DNA of 64,000 nt from Priestia taiwanensis (GCF_014638355.1 NZ_BMFK01000005.1:62001-126000); one strand, 5' to 3'. Shown: positions 18,842-27,538, counted from the stretch's first letter. The notes: generated from the letters alone by a model not told the origin. Numbers and translations: made by a program.

Positions 18842-19001
18842 ATCTCTACAGATACTTCCTTTTTATTCACATGTGGATAACCACTTTTATCATACCATTT
18901 TTCATAACTCATCCACATAATGTGTATCATTTCATCATTTTATACACAAAAAAAGTCGCATACAAAAGAAATGCGTGCGACTTACCCTATTACTATCCAC
19001 A
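18834..19001. promoter_or_regulatory. Cluster of five DnaA-box-like sequences
   Basis: TTATCCACA at 18834-18842 (perfect), TGTGGATAA at 18872-18880 (perfect, opposite strand), TCATCCACA at 18909-18917 (one mismatch), TTATACACA at 18940-18948 (fits the relaxed TTWTNCACA consensus) and CTATCCACA at 18993-19001 (one mismatch). Five boxes within 168 bp are far more than expected by chance. The region lies in the ung upstream region and is otherwise AT-rich and non-coding. Confidence 0.6.
18948..18983 (-). terminator. Terminator of the FAD oxidase operon
   Basis: Minus-strand hairpin AAGTCGCacGCA / TGCGACTT followed by TTTTTTTGTG, 20 nt past the stop at 19003. Confidence 0.75.
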
Positions 19002-19002
19002 A

Positions 19003-20316
19003 TTATAGCCGAAACAAACCACGTAAATAATCATTCACAAATAACCCTTGTGGATCAAGCTCTTGCTGAATAGCTAAAAACTCTTGGAATAATGGATACG
19101 ATTCATTAATTTTATCAAATGAAAAGGAATGCATTTTCCCCCAATGAGGACGCCCTTCATACTGTTGAAAAATTTCTTCCATCACACGAAAATAATCTTG
19201 GTAGCGCATCCCTTTATACATATGGACGGCAATATAAGCAGAATCACGCCCATAAGCGGGACTTAAAAGAATATCATCCCCTTTTGCATAGCGGCATTCG
19301 ATAGGGAAATGAACATCGAATTTATATGTCTCTAAGGCTTCTTTCATCTCCAAGATGACAGATTTTAATGCATCGGCAGGAATGCTGTACTCCATCTCAT
19401 TAAATTTAACGAGACGAGGCGTCGCAAATAAACGATGACTTGGTCCTTTCTCTGTTATTGCTGGCACTACTTTTGCTGATAAGCGACTGACAGATTTGCT
19501 TAACTGGGGAATAAGGCGACAACCTTCTGATAACATCCAGTAAACACCGTTCTCTACCGCAACCTTCTTCCATTGATTCCACCTGTTTTCTCCAGTCTCT
19601 GTCTGTTCCACCTCATTCATCATTTTCACTTGTACCGCATCTGTATGCGGAAACCAAAAAAATTCAAAATGACGGTTACTTTCTTTCCACTCATCTAAAT
19701 GCTCTAAACAAACATCCAATGTCATCCGTTTACTTTCGTGTACAAAATGGAGTGCTGGAACAACTCGCAACTCGACTTTCACAATAATACCTAATAAGCC
19801 AAGTGATACTTGCATTGCTTTGAATAAATGCTTATTCTCTGTTTCTGAACAAGTCACTACTTCTCCACTTGCTAATACAACTGTTATACTAATTAATTGT
19901 GTCGCAATGTTCCCAAACTCTCTTCCAGTACCGTGTGTTCCTGTACTAATTGCACCTGCGATAGATTGGGTATTAATATCACCTAAATTCTCTTGGGAAA
20001 AACCATGTGCATACAATTCATCTCCTAAATATTTCAGTTTCGTCCCGGCCCATACTTCTGCTATTCCACGCTCTTTATCAATGGAAATCACTCCTGTTAA
20101 ATAATCGAGCGCTACCATCACTTCATCTGTACTTACTAATGGTGTAAATGAATGGCCGGAGCCCACTAACCTCATTTTCTGTCCATTTTCCTTACATTCT
20201 TTCACAAGTCGGACAACCTCTTCCATACTCGTTGGACACTGAATATGAGCTGGATAGCACGTTACTCCTCGCGACCAATTCCGCCACTTCATCTTCTTTT
20301 CTTTCATAGAAAGCAT
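19003..20316 (-). CDS. FAD-linked aldonolactone-type oxidase
   Basis: 437-residue oxidase of the vanillyl-alcohol-oxidase superfamily, most like D-arabinono-1,4-lactone or L-gulonolactone oxidases. The N-terminal FAD domain has RLVGSGHSFTPL, whose His is the usual covalent flavin attachment site, and GDINTQSIAGAISTGTHGTG. The C-terminal ALO domain ends HWGKMHSF ... DPQGLFVNDYLRGLF, matching the HxGK motif. It oxidises a sugar or polyol lactone, but the substrate is unknown. It overlaps the end of the PLP-enzyme gene by 13 nt, so translation is coupled. The ATG at 20316 has GGGGGGATGG upstream; a second ATG at 20307 overlaps the upstream stop as ATGA. Confidence 0.88.
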   Translation of the reverse strand: MLSMKEKKMKWRNWSRGVTCYPAHIQCPTSMEEVVRLVKECKENGQKMRLVGSGHSFTPLVSTDEVMVALDYLTGVISIDKERGIAEVWAGTKLKYLGDELYAHGFSQENLGDINTQSIAGAISTGTHGTGREFGNIATQLISITVVLASGEVVTCSETENKHLFKAMQVSLGLLGIIVKVELRVVPALHFVHESKRMTLDVCLEHLDEWKESNRHFEFFWFPHTDAVQVKMMNEVEQTETGENRWNQWKKVAVENGVYWMLSEGCRLIPQLSKSVSRLSAKVVPAITEKGPSHRLFATPRLVKFNEMEYSIPADALKSVILEMKEALETYKFDVHFPIECRYAKGDDILLSPAYGRDSAYIAVHMYKGMRYQDYFRVMEEIFQQYEGRPHWGKMHSFSFDKINESYPLFQEFLAIQQELDPQGLFVNDYLRGLFRL

Positions 20317-21494
20317 TGTCCATCCCCCCGATATGTTGTTAACTTATCTACAATCTTCCCTTGTGATACACATACTAAATGCGTAAAACGCTCACATATT
20401 TCTCCTGCTTTGCTATGGCGCATAAAAACAGGGTATCCAAGTTGTAATACTTCTTTTCCTTTGTATAAAATCGGCGTCTGTACTTCTCCAGCCCCTTCTG
20501 TTTTCAATAACGAAGCCCCTTCGGGCAAGTACGGGGACGGTAACTTATCCTCTCCAACTGCGCCAGAAGCAACATAACCTCCTCCTAAACACGTATAGAA
20601 GTGTAGCGCTGGCTTTCTTACAACCTCTAATGCAAATCCTACTGCTGGTTGATAGGAAAAGGCTTTATAATGGTCAAATAAGGTTGGTGAGTAGAATGCC
20701 GATCCAACCGTTACTTCCGTAATGCAAGCCTCCCTCGTCGTTGTATGAAGACTACCTGTTCCACCACCATTAAAGAATCGGTATGTTATGCCTTTTCTAT
20801 TCAATTCACGTACCACTTCAACTCGTTTCTCCATTACTTCTCGTGTCGAATATTTTTTTAACCGCTGAATGATATGATTGCGAAGGAAATGATCACGGTT
20901 ATTATCGCCAATACCTGCAATCTGTGCTTCATATCCCATTAGCCCATCTAGATACATGTAAGGAGATGAAGCAATACATTCGGCAATATGTAAAATTTGT
21001 TCTTTTGTTTGTAATGGAGAACGACGAACACCGAAGTGGAAAGAACCAATTACAGAAGACATATCTAAATCAATACAAATTGGCACACGTACCGCTTCAC
21101 TTTGCGCCAATTTTTCTAACTGCTTCACATGCTCATAGCAGTCTACCATAAAGGTAATAGGAACATATTCTTTACTTAAGCGAAGTAACTTTTTGATAAC
21201 AAATTCATCATAGACAGGATAAGCCAAGAGTAAATCAGTAAATCCTTGTTTAGCTAAATAGAAAGCTTCTTGAGGAGAAAAGCACATTAGCCCTTGAAAT
21301 TGAGGACTAGATTGAAAAATATATTGTATCACCCCAATACTCCTCAATGACTTTGTCGCAATCCGGATCTGCTTTCCATTACTGTTGTCTAATACAGCTT
21401 CAATATTTTTATCTAATAAATCAAAATCCAAAAAGGCAAATGGTTTTTCGATTTCGCGAAAGACTTGTTTGTAGTACGCATAATCTTTGTCCAT
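20304..21494 (-). CDS. Amino acid deaminase/aldolase, PLP fold-type III (D-threonine aldolase/alanine racemase-like)
   Basis: 396-residue cytosolic PLP enzyme of fold type III. The Lys that should bind PLP is in RIATKSLRSIGV (about 48), after the typical TIM-barrel start FAIDFDLLDKNI-like segment. The phosphate loop is FNGGGTGSLHTTT and the C-terminal domain holds TCLGGGYVASGA and QLGYPVFMRHSKAGE, with His/Lys consistent with the metal-assisted D-threonine aldolase group. The reaction is probably on a D-amino or hydroxy-amino acid. It is upstream of and overlaps the FAD oxidase, implying one pathway that I cannot name. Confidence 0.85.
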   Translation of the reverse strand: MDKDYAYYKQVFREIEKPFAFLDFDLLDKNIEAVLDNSNGKQIRIATKSLRSIGVIQYIFQSSPQFQGLMCFSPQEAFYLAKQGFTDLLLAYPVYDEFVIKKLLRLSKEYVPITFMVDCYEHVKQLEKLAQSEAVRVPICIDLDMSSVIGSFHFGVRRSPLQTKEQILHIAECIASSPYMYLDGLMGYEAQIAGIGDNNRDHFLRNHIIQRLKKYSTREVMEKRVEVVRELNRKGITYRFFNGGGTGSLHTTTREACITEVTVGSAFYSPTLFDHYKAFSYQPAVGFALEVVRKPALHFYTCLGGGYVASGAVGEDKLPSPYLPEGASLLKTEGAGEVQTPILYKGKEVLQLGYPVFMRHSKAGEICERFTHLVCVSQGKIVDKLTTYRGDGQCFL

Positions 21495-21601
21495 CTTCTA
21501 CACCTCTTTTAAACTGAATATTAAGAACATTTTACGCGATTATACAACTAAGGTAAATAATATCCCTTTTAATTCTGAAAATAAAAATAAATGTAACACT
21601 T

Positions 21602-21644
21602 TTCACATGAAGTTCACACAGAGTTCAAATGACCCTTGTATGAT
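21602..21644 (+). promoter_or_regulatory. PhoP-box-like direct repeats with -10 element
   Basis: Three hexamers with exact 11-bp period: TTCACA (21602-21607), TTCACA (21613-21618), TTCAAA (21624-21629). TATGAT (21639-21644) is a good -10 element and no -35 box is needed in this arrangement. Repeat sequence, spacing and position relative to the -10 agree with the B. subtilis PhoP box (TTHAMA-like repeats, 11-bp phase). It stands upstream of the small membrane protein gene at 21708. Confidence 0.6.
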
Positions 21645-21707
21645 ATACATATTCACTCAGATTAAAACTACGTCTGTTTTACATAAATAGAAGAAAGGAT
21701 GTTGAAA

Positions 21708-21914
21708 ATGTTCATTCGAAATACAGGACAAATGATTATATCGTTACTAACTTCTTTGGCATTTATTATCCTTAGCTTCACGTATTCTGGTACTCATTCT
21801 TTTACAGAAGCAGTTATTACGTTAGGAGCTTGGATTAGCGCCCTAAATATCGTCATGTTAGCAAGTGTGACGATGTTATATCGAACATTTGGAAAGAGCG
21901 CAAGTCAATCGTAA
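21708..21914 (+). CDS. Small two-helix membrane protein
   Basis: 68-residue protein with two hydrophobic helices (MIISLLTSLAFIILSFTYS and LGAWISALNIVMLASVTML) and a short basic tail. The ATG at 21708 has GAAAGGAT 7 nt upstream; the ATG at 21699 would place that site inside the gene. It is a monocistronic gene with its own promoter-like repeats and a downstream terminator. The family is not recognised. If the PhoP-like repeats are real, it would be a phosphate-starvation gene. Confidence 0.75.
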   Translation: MFIRNTGQMIISLLTSLAFIILSFTYSGTHSFTEAVITLGAWISALNIVMLASVTMLYRTFGKSASQS

Positions 21915-21980
21915 CCGACTTGCGTCCTGCATCATGAATCTCCCCGTATCACAAGTTAAATAAACACACACTCCCACATA

Positions 21981-22012
21981 AAAAAGAGGTTGCCATCTGG
22001 CAACCTCTCTTC
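21981..22012. terminator. Bidirectional terminator after small membrane protein and ABC operon
   Basis: 13-bp stem AAAGAGGTTGCCA / TGGCAACCTCT(C)TT with a 2-nt loop between convergent genes. Confidence 0.85.
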
Positions 22013-22013
22013 T

Positions 22014-23006
22014 TTAGTTCAACATATCTTGTCGCGTAAAGACCACAAACGAAATGATAAGTGATACAATTCCCCATACAGCTAAATTCATTAAAGAGAA
22101 ACTAAGTGTCATCCCTTCAATCATAGGAAGTTGTCCCGCCAAATAATCTGTTAACTCTAAGTTCACGCTGAAAATATACTTTGCATCTTCCCATGCAGTT
22201 GCAAATCCTTTTAAGATATTCCCTGCAATAAGTGCTGCTAACATAATCCCCATTCCTGCTGGCGTATTTCTTACTAATACAGATACCATGAATGAAATTG
22301 TTCCGACAACAACACACACGAACCAGGCTAAACCCATTGCCATTAAAATGTATTGCCATTGCGGAATAAGATGCACGTAATTTGTATTTAAGCTTCCATT
22401 CTCAATAACAAACCCTGATAAGACAGGTAAGTCCCACCCTTTGTAGCCAAAAATAATCCCTGAAATAAGATAAGAAAGCACGCCTAATAAGAAAAGAATA
22501 AGCGAAGCTAATAAAATAACCGTCACATACTTACTCAGTAGTATCTTCCACCTTCGTACCGGCCGCGTTAACAGTAGCTTAATTGTTCCATCACTCCGCT
22601 CACCCGATACAATATCAATGGCGACAATCATGACAAGCAACGGAAGGAATAACGTAATACTTTGTTGTACAAATTCACGCACAAAAGTCGCCGCTCCTGG
22701 TGAATTTGGATCGATGTCATGATCTAAGTAATATTGCCATTGTTCAACCTGTACTTTTAACCATTTCTTCCATTCTTCTGGCATGCCGGAACTATTTAAG
22801 CGGTTTTGTGAATCAACAATGCGTTGCTGCAGAGCAATACGCCAATCGTCTGTACCTAAGCGATCCACAACAGTCTGTACTTGGCGGAACTGTGCATACA
22901 CAAACATCGGAATAAGGACTAAGAGGATAAGAACAATAACCGCTATACGCTTCTTACGATAAATTTTTTCCATTTCGTTATATACTAATGAACCGAACTC
23001 ACGCAT
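22014..23006 (-). CDS. ABC-2 type transporter permease
   Basis: 330-residue membrane subunit. TM1 (about 20-37, RIAVIVLILLVLIPMFVYA) is followed by a large extracytoplasmic loop (about 40-110) and five more helices (about 110-128, 160-185, 210-250, 255-275, 300-325). The motif GERSDGTIKLLLTRPVRRWKILLSK is the conserved cytoplasmic coupling loop of ABC-2 permeases. The ATG at 23006 has GGTGAGGGGA upstream and overlaps the ATPase gene by 8 nt, so both are in one operon and should form one exporter. The substrate is unknown. Confidence 0.9.
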   Translation of the reverse strand: MREFGSLVYNEMEKIYRKKRIAVIVLILLVLIPMFVYAQFRQVQTVVDRLGTDDWRIALQQRIVDSQNRLNSSGMPEEWKKWLKVQVEQWQYYLDHDIDPNSPGAATFVREFVQQSITLFLPLLVMIVAIDIVSGERSDGTIKLLLTRPVRRWKILLSKYVTVILLASLILFLLGVLSYLISGIIFGYKGWDLPVLSGFVIENGSLNTNYVHLIPQWQYILMAMGLAWFVCVVVGTISFMVSVLVRNTPAGMGIMLAALIAGNILKGFATAWEDAKYIFSVNLELTDYLAGQLPMIEGMTLSFSLMNLAVWGIVSLIISFVVFTRQDMLN

Positions 23007-23916
23007 TCCCCTCACCACCTGTCAATTCCATAAATAAGTCTTCTAAAGTCACTGCCACCGTACGGACACCTTGAATATGCATACCTTGTTCAACAAACAT
23101 TTTCGTATAAATAGGAATGTTCTCTACTGGCATGCGACACAGTAGTTTTCCGTCTTCTTCCACCACATCATAGACATCCTCTTCTTGTTCAAGTAAAGCT
23201 TTCGTTGCTTGCAAAGGCTCAATCGTCCATTCTACTCTCTCTGCCGTTCTCTCAACTAGTTCATCCATCGTCGCGACCGTTACCGTCTCACCGTGATTAA
23301 TAATCGCTACTCGATCACACATCATCTGTACCTCATGTAGCATATGACTAGAAACAAAAACACTAATATTCTCTTCTTCTACTAAATAACGAACAAATTC
23401 ACGTAATTCACGAATACCAGCCGGATCTAATCCATTTGTCGGCTCGTCTAAAATAAGCAACTTCGGATTTCCTAATAATGCCTGTGCAATACCAAGCCGT
23501 TGTTTCATTCCTAGTGAATATGTTTTCACCTTCTCATGAATACGGTGATCTAAATGTACTTTTTTCGCCGTTTCACGAATACGTTCATCTGATACATCAC
23601 CTAACATTCTCGCAAACTGCTTCAAATTCTCCCACCCTGTTAAGTATGTATATAACTCTGGATTCTCAACGATACTACCCACTTGACGCATCGCCTCTTT
23701 AAAGGACTTCCGAACATTGTACCCAGTAATTGTGATACTTCCTTCCGTTGGTTTAATTAACCCGACGAGCATACGAATTGTTGTTGTCTTTCCTGCACCG
23801 TTAGGTCCGAGAAACCCAAATACTTCTCCTTCTTTGACATCAAATGAAACATTTCGGACAAGCGTCTTCTTTCCAATTTTCTTCGTAAGTCCATTAACAG
23901 AAAGTACCGATTTCAT
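22999..23916 (-). CDS. ABC transporter ATP-binding protein
   Basis: 305-residue ATPase with Walker A GPNGAGKTT (38-46), Q-loop region, signature LGMKQRLGIAQALLG, Walker B LLILDEPTNGLDP and switch His in SSHMLHEV. The C-terminal extension of about 80 residues is typical of DrrA/bacitracin-type exporters. The ATG at 23916 overlaps the upstream SGNH stop as TGATG with GGAGAGGA as ribosome site, so the three genes SGNH-ATPase-permease are translationally coupled. Confidence 0.93.
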   Translation of the reverse strand: MKSVLSVNGLTKKIGKKTLVRNVSFDVKEGEVFGFLGPNGAGKTTTIRMLVGLIKPTEGSITITGYNVRKSFKEAMRQVGSIVENPELYTYLTGWENLKQFARMLGDVSDERIRETAKKVHLDHRIHEKVKTYSLGMKQRLGIAQALLGNPKLLILDEPTNGLDPAGIRELREFVRYLVEEENISVFVSSHMLHEVQMMCDRVAIINHGETVTVATMDELVERTAERVEWTIEPLQATKALLEQEEDVYDVVEEDGKLLCRMPVENIPIYTKMFVEQGMHIQGVRTVAVTLEDLFMELTGGEGNA

Positions 23917-24722
23917 CAATCCTCTCCACCTTTCTGTAAGTTCAGCTGACTTGTAACTTTTTGTGTAAGGCGCTCTGCCATGAGACGGTATCCTTCTTTA
24001 TTCGGATGGAAATGATCCGTATAAAGGAAGTCTTTTCCTTTCCCGTGGAATAAATCAAAAGTCGGGATTACATAGACATCTTCGTATGTAGTAGCAATAT
24101 GTTCCAACGCTTTATTCCATTCCACAACAAATTGTGATGAGCCATCTAGTCCTTCTACCTCTTCAAACGGATCATATAGTCCAAGCCAATAAATAGGCGC
24201 TTGTTCATTTAACGTACGAAGAGTCGTTAAAATTTCTTTCGTATTCTTCGTGAATGAATCAATATCAGCCTTATATGTTTTTAAATCTAGCTGCTGTAAC
24301 TTGCTAGCACCTGGGAATAAATCATTGCCACCAATTGTTAAGACGAGCATATCAGCTTGCTTCACCGTATATTGAACGCCTTCCTTTTTCAATTGGGCAA
24401 GTAAATCTGGCGCCTTCTCACCGCTCACTGCCAAATTAGCCACTTCTAGCTCCTGCTTCCACACAGTAGCCATCTCATCACGAAATCTCCCGATATACCC
24501 TAAACCTTTGTCATCACCTACTCCTCGCGTTAACGAATCTCCTAGTGAAACAACTTGAAGCGGTTCATCTGTTGCTCTTTCTTTTTTTTCTATTTGTAAT
24601 TTTTCAATTGCTGCTCCCGTTGGATACAGAACACTCCTTGCTCCTGTTACAAGCCCGTATCCAAATAGACCTGTACATAAAACGGCTACTACGATGACAC
24701 CTCGGAGTAAGATTTGCTTCAT
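23916..24722 (-). CDS. SGNH/GDSL-family lipase or esterase, membrane anchored
   Basis: 268-residue exported hydrolase. It has an N-terminal signal or anchor (about 5-24, ILLRGVIVVAVLCTGLFGYG), block I VVSLGDSLTRGVGDDKG with nucleophile Ser, block III LTIGGNDLF, and block V DHFHPNKEGY with the catalytic Asp and His. It is likely anchored outside the membrane and deacylates a lipid or glycan. The ATG at 24722 is chosen because GGAAGTGAGGGTGG precedes it and it begins a proper signal sequence; the longer reading starting at 24830 lacks a ribosome site. It is first gene of the ABC operon, so hydrolysis and export may be linked. Confidence 0.88.
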   Translation of the reverse strand: MKQILLRGVIVVAVLCTGLFGYGLVTGARSVLYPTGAAIEKLQIEKKERATDEPLQVVSLGDSLTRGVGDDKGLGYIGRFRDEMATVWKQELEVANLAVSGEKAPDLLAQLKKEGVQYTVKQADMLVLTIGGNDLFPGASKLQQLDLKTYKADIDSFTKNTKEILTTLRTLNEQAPIYWLGLYDPFEEVEGLDGSSQFVVEWNKALEHIATTYEDVYVIPTFDLFHGKGKDFLYTDHFHPNKEGYRLMAERLTQKVTSQLNLQKGGED

Positions 24723-24835
24723 TGCCACCACCCTCACTTCCATCCTTTTTCTGTATTTCAATTTATTACAACCTTTACGAAAAATTCCTAGTATACAAAG
24801 TAGTATACCAATATTCAGACTTGAAACCAAAATAG

Positions 24836-24867
24836 AAAAAGCTATCTCTCCGAAAAGAAATAGCCTT
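24836..24867 (-). terminator. Weak terminator after the EEP gene
   Basis: Imperfect minus-strand hairpin GCTATtTC / GAgATAGC followed by TTTTTC. Confidence 0.5.
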
Positions 24868-24873
24868 TATCAC

Positions 24874-25965
24874 TTACTTTAATTTGAATGTAATTTGAAC
24901 AGGATTGTGATCACTATGTTGGAAATCTAAATCAATTCCTTTTGATTCTGTAATTTCCACATTTGGTGATACAGCAAAGCCATCGATTACCGATACGAAT
25001 GTTTCACCTTTTTTGTAAGGTGTATCTAAGTTACGACTTGTTGGGACTGTTACATCACTACCCCACTGGAATCCTTCTGGAAGGAAATCTTCAGGGAGGA
25101 TTTGAAGCCAAGATGGCAATTCTGCTACTTTTTTGTTATTTAAAGAATCTACATTTGTTCCTGGGAAGAGCTGATTCCAGTCACCACCAATGACTACATA
25201 GTTACCATCTTTGTATTCTTTTTCAATAAATTCTTTTGCATATGCCATTTGTTGCTTACGTACTTCTCCACCCTTATCATATGCAGAGAAATGAGCGTTG
25301 ATAAGTACTAGCTCTTTTCCATTATCAACAGGTAGACGATGAACAACCATCGCACGGTCTAACTCAAATAATTGACGTAGCCAGTTTTCTTGACCTGGTA
25401 GTGCATAACGTGTTGCTTTTTCCATCTCGTATTTCGAGAATGTTAATACACCACTATGTGCTCCCCCCATAGGGTCAAACACCGGAACTGGCACCCAAGG
25501 TACCTTGTAGTTTAAACCAAATACAGAGCTATGTGATGTTAAAATGTCTTGTAAATACTTCACTTCATTCACGTGGAAACTACGATACGAATCAACATCA
25601 ATTTCCTGTAATAAAGCAAATGATGGGTCTGCTTGCTTTAAGTACTCTCCGATATGTTTCATATTCTCTTCTGTTTTTTCTTTGCTTTCAGAACGAGACA
25701 TTTCCCCACCATCTTCGAAGAAATCGCGACTTTCGTCTAAACCACCATATCCAATGTTAAATGTAATACCCGTTAATTCTTCCCCAGCTTGTATTACTTT
25801 TTTCTGATTGTTTTCAATCGTTACCTCTTCTACTGACTGCGGCTTATAATCTGTCATTACCATATATAGAATGAATCCACCTATAGCTAAGCCTACAAAA
25901 AGAATAAATCCTAAACAGGATAAAAGGATTGTTTTTAGAATGCTTTTTTCATTTCCCCTCTTCAT
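24874..25965 (-). CDS. Membrane-anchored endonuclease/exonuclease/phosphatase family protein
   Basis: 363-residue EEP-fold hydrolase. The N-terminus has one membrane helix (about 13-35) with the catalytic domain outside. Family motifs are LTGITFNIGYGGLDESRDFF, FALLQEIDVDSYRS (metal Glu), VLINAHFSAYDKGGE (His), VIGGDWNQLFPGT (Asp/Asn) and the C-terminal DFQHSDHNPVQITF (Asp-His). The fold serves phospholipases C such as sphingomyelinases as well as nucleases; the membrane anchor favours an external lipid or phosphodiester substrate. It is monocistronic, 150 bp downstream of the SelA-like gene. Confidence 0.88.
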   Translation of the reverse strand: MKRGNEKSILKTILLSCLGFILFVGLAIGGFILYMVMTDYKPQSVEEVTIENNQKKVIQAGEELTGITFNIGYGGLDESRDFFEDGGEMSRSESKEKTEENMKHIGEYLKQADPSFALLQEIDVDSYRSFHVNEVKYLQDILTSHSSVFGLNYKVPWVPVPVFDPMGGAHSGVLTFSKYEMEKATRYALPGQENWLRQLFELDRAMVVHRLPVDNGKELVLINAHFSAYDKGGEVRKQQMAYAKEFIEKEYKDGNYVVIGGDWNQLFPGTNVDSLNNKKVAELPSWLQILPEDFLPEGFQWGSDVTVPTSRNLDTPYKKGETFVSVIDGFAVSPNVEITESKGIDLDFQHSDHNPVQITFKLK

Positions 25966-26057
25966 CTAAGATGCTCCTCTTCTGTTATTTTTACATGAAG
26001 TAATTTGTTCCTTTTCTACAATATACTAAACAAGATTTTTTTTCATGTAAAATAACC

Positions 26058-26132
26058 TTATTTGCACGAATATCTTTGTAAAAAGGGAGATAACTCTACC
26101 ATAAAATGTGTTTTATGCACTTCCTTCTTCAT
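26058..26132 (-). CDS. Possible 24-residue peptide overlapping the SelA-like stop
   Basis: ATG at 26132 overlaps the TGA of the SelA-like gene (ATATGA) and is preceded by GGAGAGGAGAT. The reading frame gives 24 residues starting MKKEVHKTHFMVELSPFL and ending at TAA. Translation coupling is plausible, but the peptide is short and no family is recognised. It may be chance. Confidence 0.25.
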   Translation of the reverse strand: MKKEVHKTHFMVELSPFLQRYSCK

Positions 26133-27538
26133 ATCTCCTCTCCTTCAAGAAGAGCGTCAATCACTAAATCTACCTCGTCTTCCATAATCGTTCGGAAATC
26201 AAATACGAGATTACTATACTCTGTTCGTGCAATAATACTTAGCTCTCTTGTAGAAAGAAAAGTTGCTAACTCTTGATTGCTTTTCCATCGGTGTGAAACA
26301 ACCGCTACATATGTAGGTATCTCCACCTTCGCTATAATATTCCCTCCGATATCCGAAACAGCTTCTTGTATTTCTACATCATACTCCGTGCTTTCCCCTA
26401 CTAACGTATACATAAATCGCTCTGCACGGTCTTTAATCGCTTCTTTTTCCTCTAAAATGGCATGAACAGTCGGAATTTGCATCATTTCTTCTGTACCTTT
26501 TGTATAGGCAAGTAGTGTTGCTTCCAGTGCAGCTAGCCTCATCTTGTCCACTCGTAAGGCACGGGCCAATGGATGCATTCTTAACTCGTCAATATAACGC
26601 TTTTCTCCTACGATAATACCTGCCTGTGGTCCACCAAGAAGCTTATCTCCACTAAATGACACTATACCTGCTCCTAATGACACTACTTCTTTTACAATTG
26701 GTTCATTCCCTATGCCATACATATGATAATCAATTAATGCTCCACTTCCCATATTCTCATAATAAATACAACGATGTTGGAGGCAAAAATTAATTAATGA
26801 TTGTCGGTCTGGTAGATGAGTAAATCCATCTATTTGTATGTTACTTGCATGTATGTTCATCAATAATGTGGTGCTTTCATTTAGTAATCGTTCATAATCT
26901 TCAACATACGTTCTATTTATGGACCCTACTTCTTTAAGAATAGCACCGCTTTCCTTTACGATTTCCTCTACTCGTAAACAATTGTCTAATTCAATAAGGT
27001 TACCACGTGATACGAGTACTTCCTTATCTTTTGTAAATGTTCTCAAAATGATATACATAGCCGCCGCATTATTATTGACAACCATTGCGGCCTCTGCACC
27101 TGTTACTTGCTGAATTACCTTTTCCACTGTAACATCTCTTGGACGCTCTATCTTGTGTGCACCTTCACACCCAACATTCGTATAATTAGCCGTAACTTCT
27201 GTTATATGGCGAATAGCTTCTTGGCTCAGTCTTGCTCGCCCCAATGATTCATCTAAAACTATACCTGTCCCATTAATGACACGTTTTAATGAATAATGAA
27301 CATTACCAAGCGCTACTTTCTCCACCTGTAAAAAAATCTCATCTAAAAAAGCATGCTTAGAGGGAATAGAGATTGTACATGTACCTTCTAATATTTGCTT
27401 ACGGTGTACTGCAAGCTCCTCCTCAATCAAGGCCAACAAAGTTGCTTCCGTCATGTCGTACCTTCCCATCATCTCAAGAAACCGTGTGTCTCGTTTGAAC
27501 TCTTCTATAACCGGCAATTGACGCAAATAATGAATCAT
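26129..27538 (-). CDS. SelA-like PLP enzyme (divergent L-seryl-tRNA(Sec) selenium transferase family)
   Basis: 469-residue fold-type-I PLP protein with full-length SelA architecture: an N-terminal helical domain (YLRQLPVIEEFKRDTRFLE) that in true SelA contacts tRNA(Sec), VTGAEAAMVVNNNAAAMYII, KEVLVSRGNLIELDN, HASNIQIDGF and the PLP lysine Lys299 in SFSGDKLLGGPQAG. Two normally conserved stretches are altered: the TNLGRA motif reads ESLGRA (INGTGIVLDESLGRA), and the Arg-rich loop after the tyrosine (EYD...RGxR in E. coli SelA) reads VGCEGAHKIERPRD. No selB, selC or selD is in the window. It may be a repurposed SelA or an enzyme on a different aminoacyl or amino-sugar substrate. Its ATG follows AAGGAGAGCGG, 105 bp after tatA. 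Confidence 0.85.
   Translation of the reverse strand: MIHYLRQLPVIEEFKRDTRFLEMMGRYDMTEATLLALIEEELAVHRKQILEGTCTISIPSKHAFLDEIFLQVEKVALGNVHYSLKRVINGTGIVLDESLGRARLSQEAIRHITEVTANYTNVGCEGAHKIERPRDVTVEKVIQQVTGAEAAMVVNNNAAAMYIILRTFTKDKEVLVSRGNLIELDNCLRVEEIVKESGAILKEVGSINRTYVEDYERLLNESTTLLMNIHASNIQIDGFTHLPDRQSLINFCLQHRCIYYENMGSGALIDYHMYGIGNEPIVKEVVSLGAGIVSFSGDKLLGGPQAGIIVGEKRYIDELRMHPLARALRVDKMRLAALEATLLAYTKGTEEMMQIPTVHAILEEKEAIKDRAERFMYTLVGESTEYDVEIQEAVSDIGGNIIAKVEIPTYVAVVSHRWKSNQELATFLSTRELSIIARTEYSNLVFDFRTIMEDEVDLVIDALLEGEEI

Noticed and set aside
26103-26120. AAAATGTGTTTTAT-type hairpin after the SelA-like gene
   Set aside because: AT-only stem without a T-run; not a convincing terminator or regulatory element.
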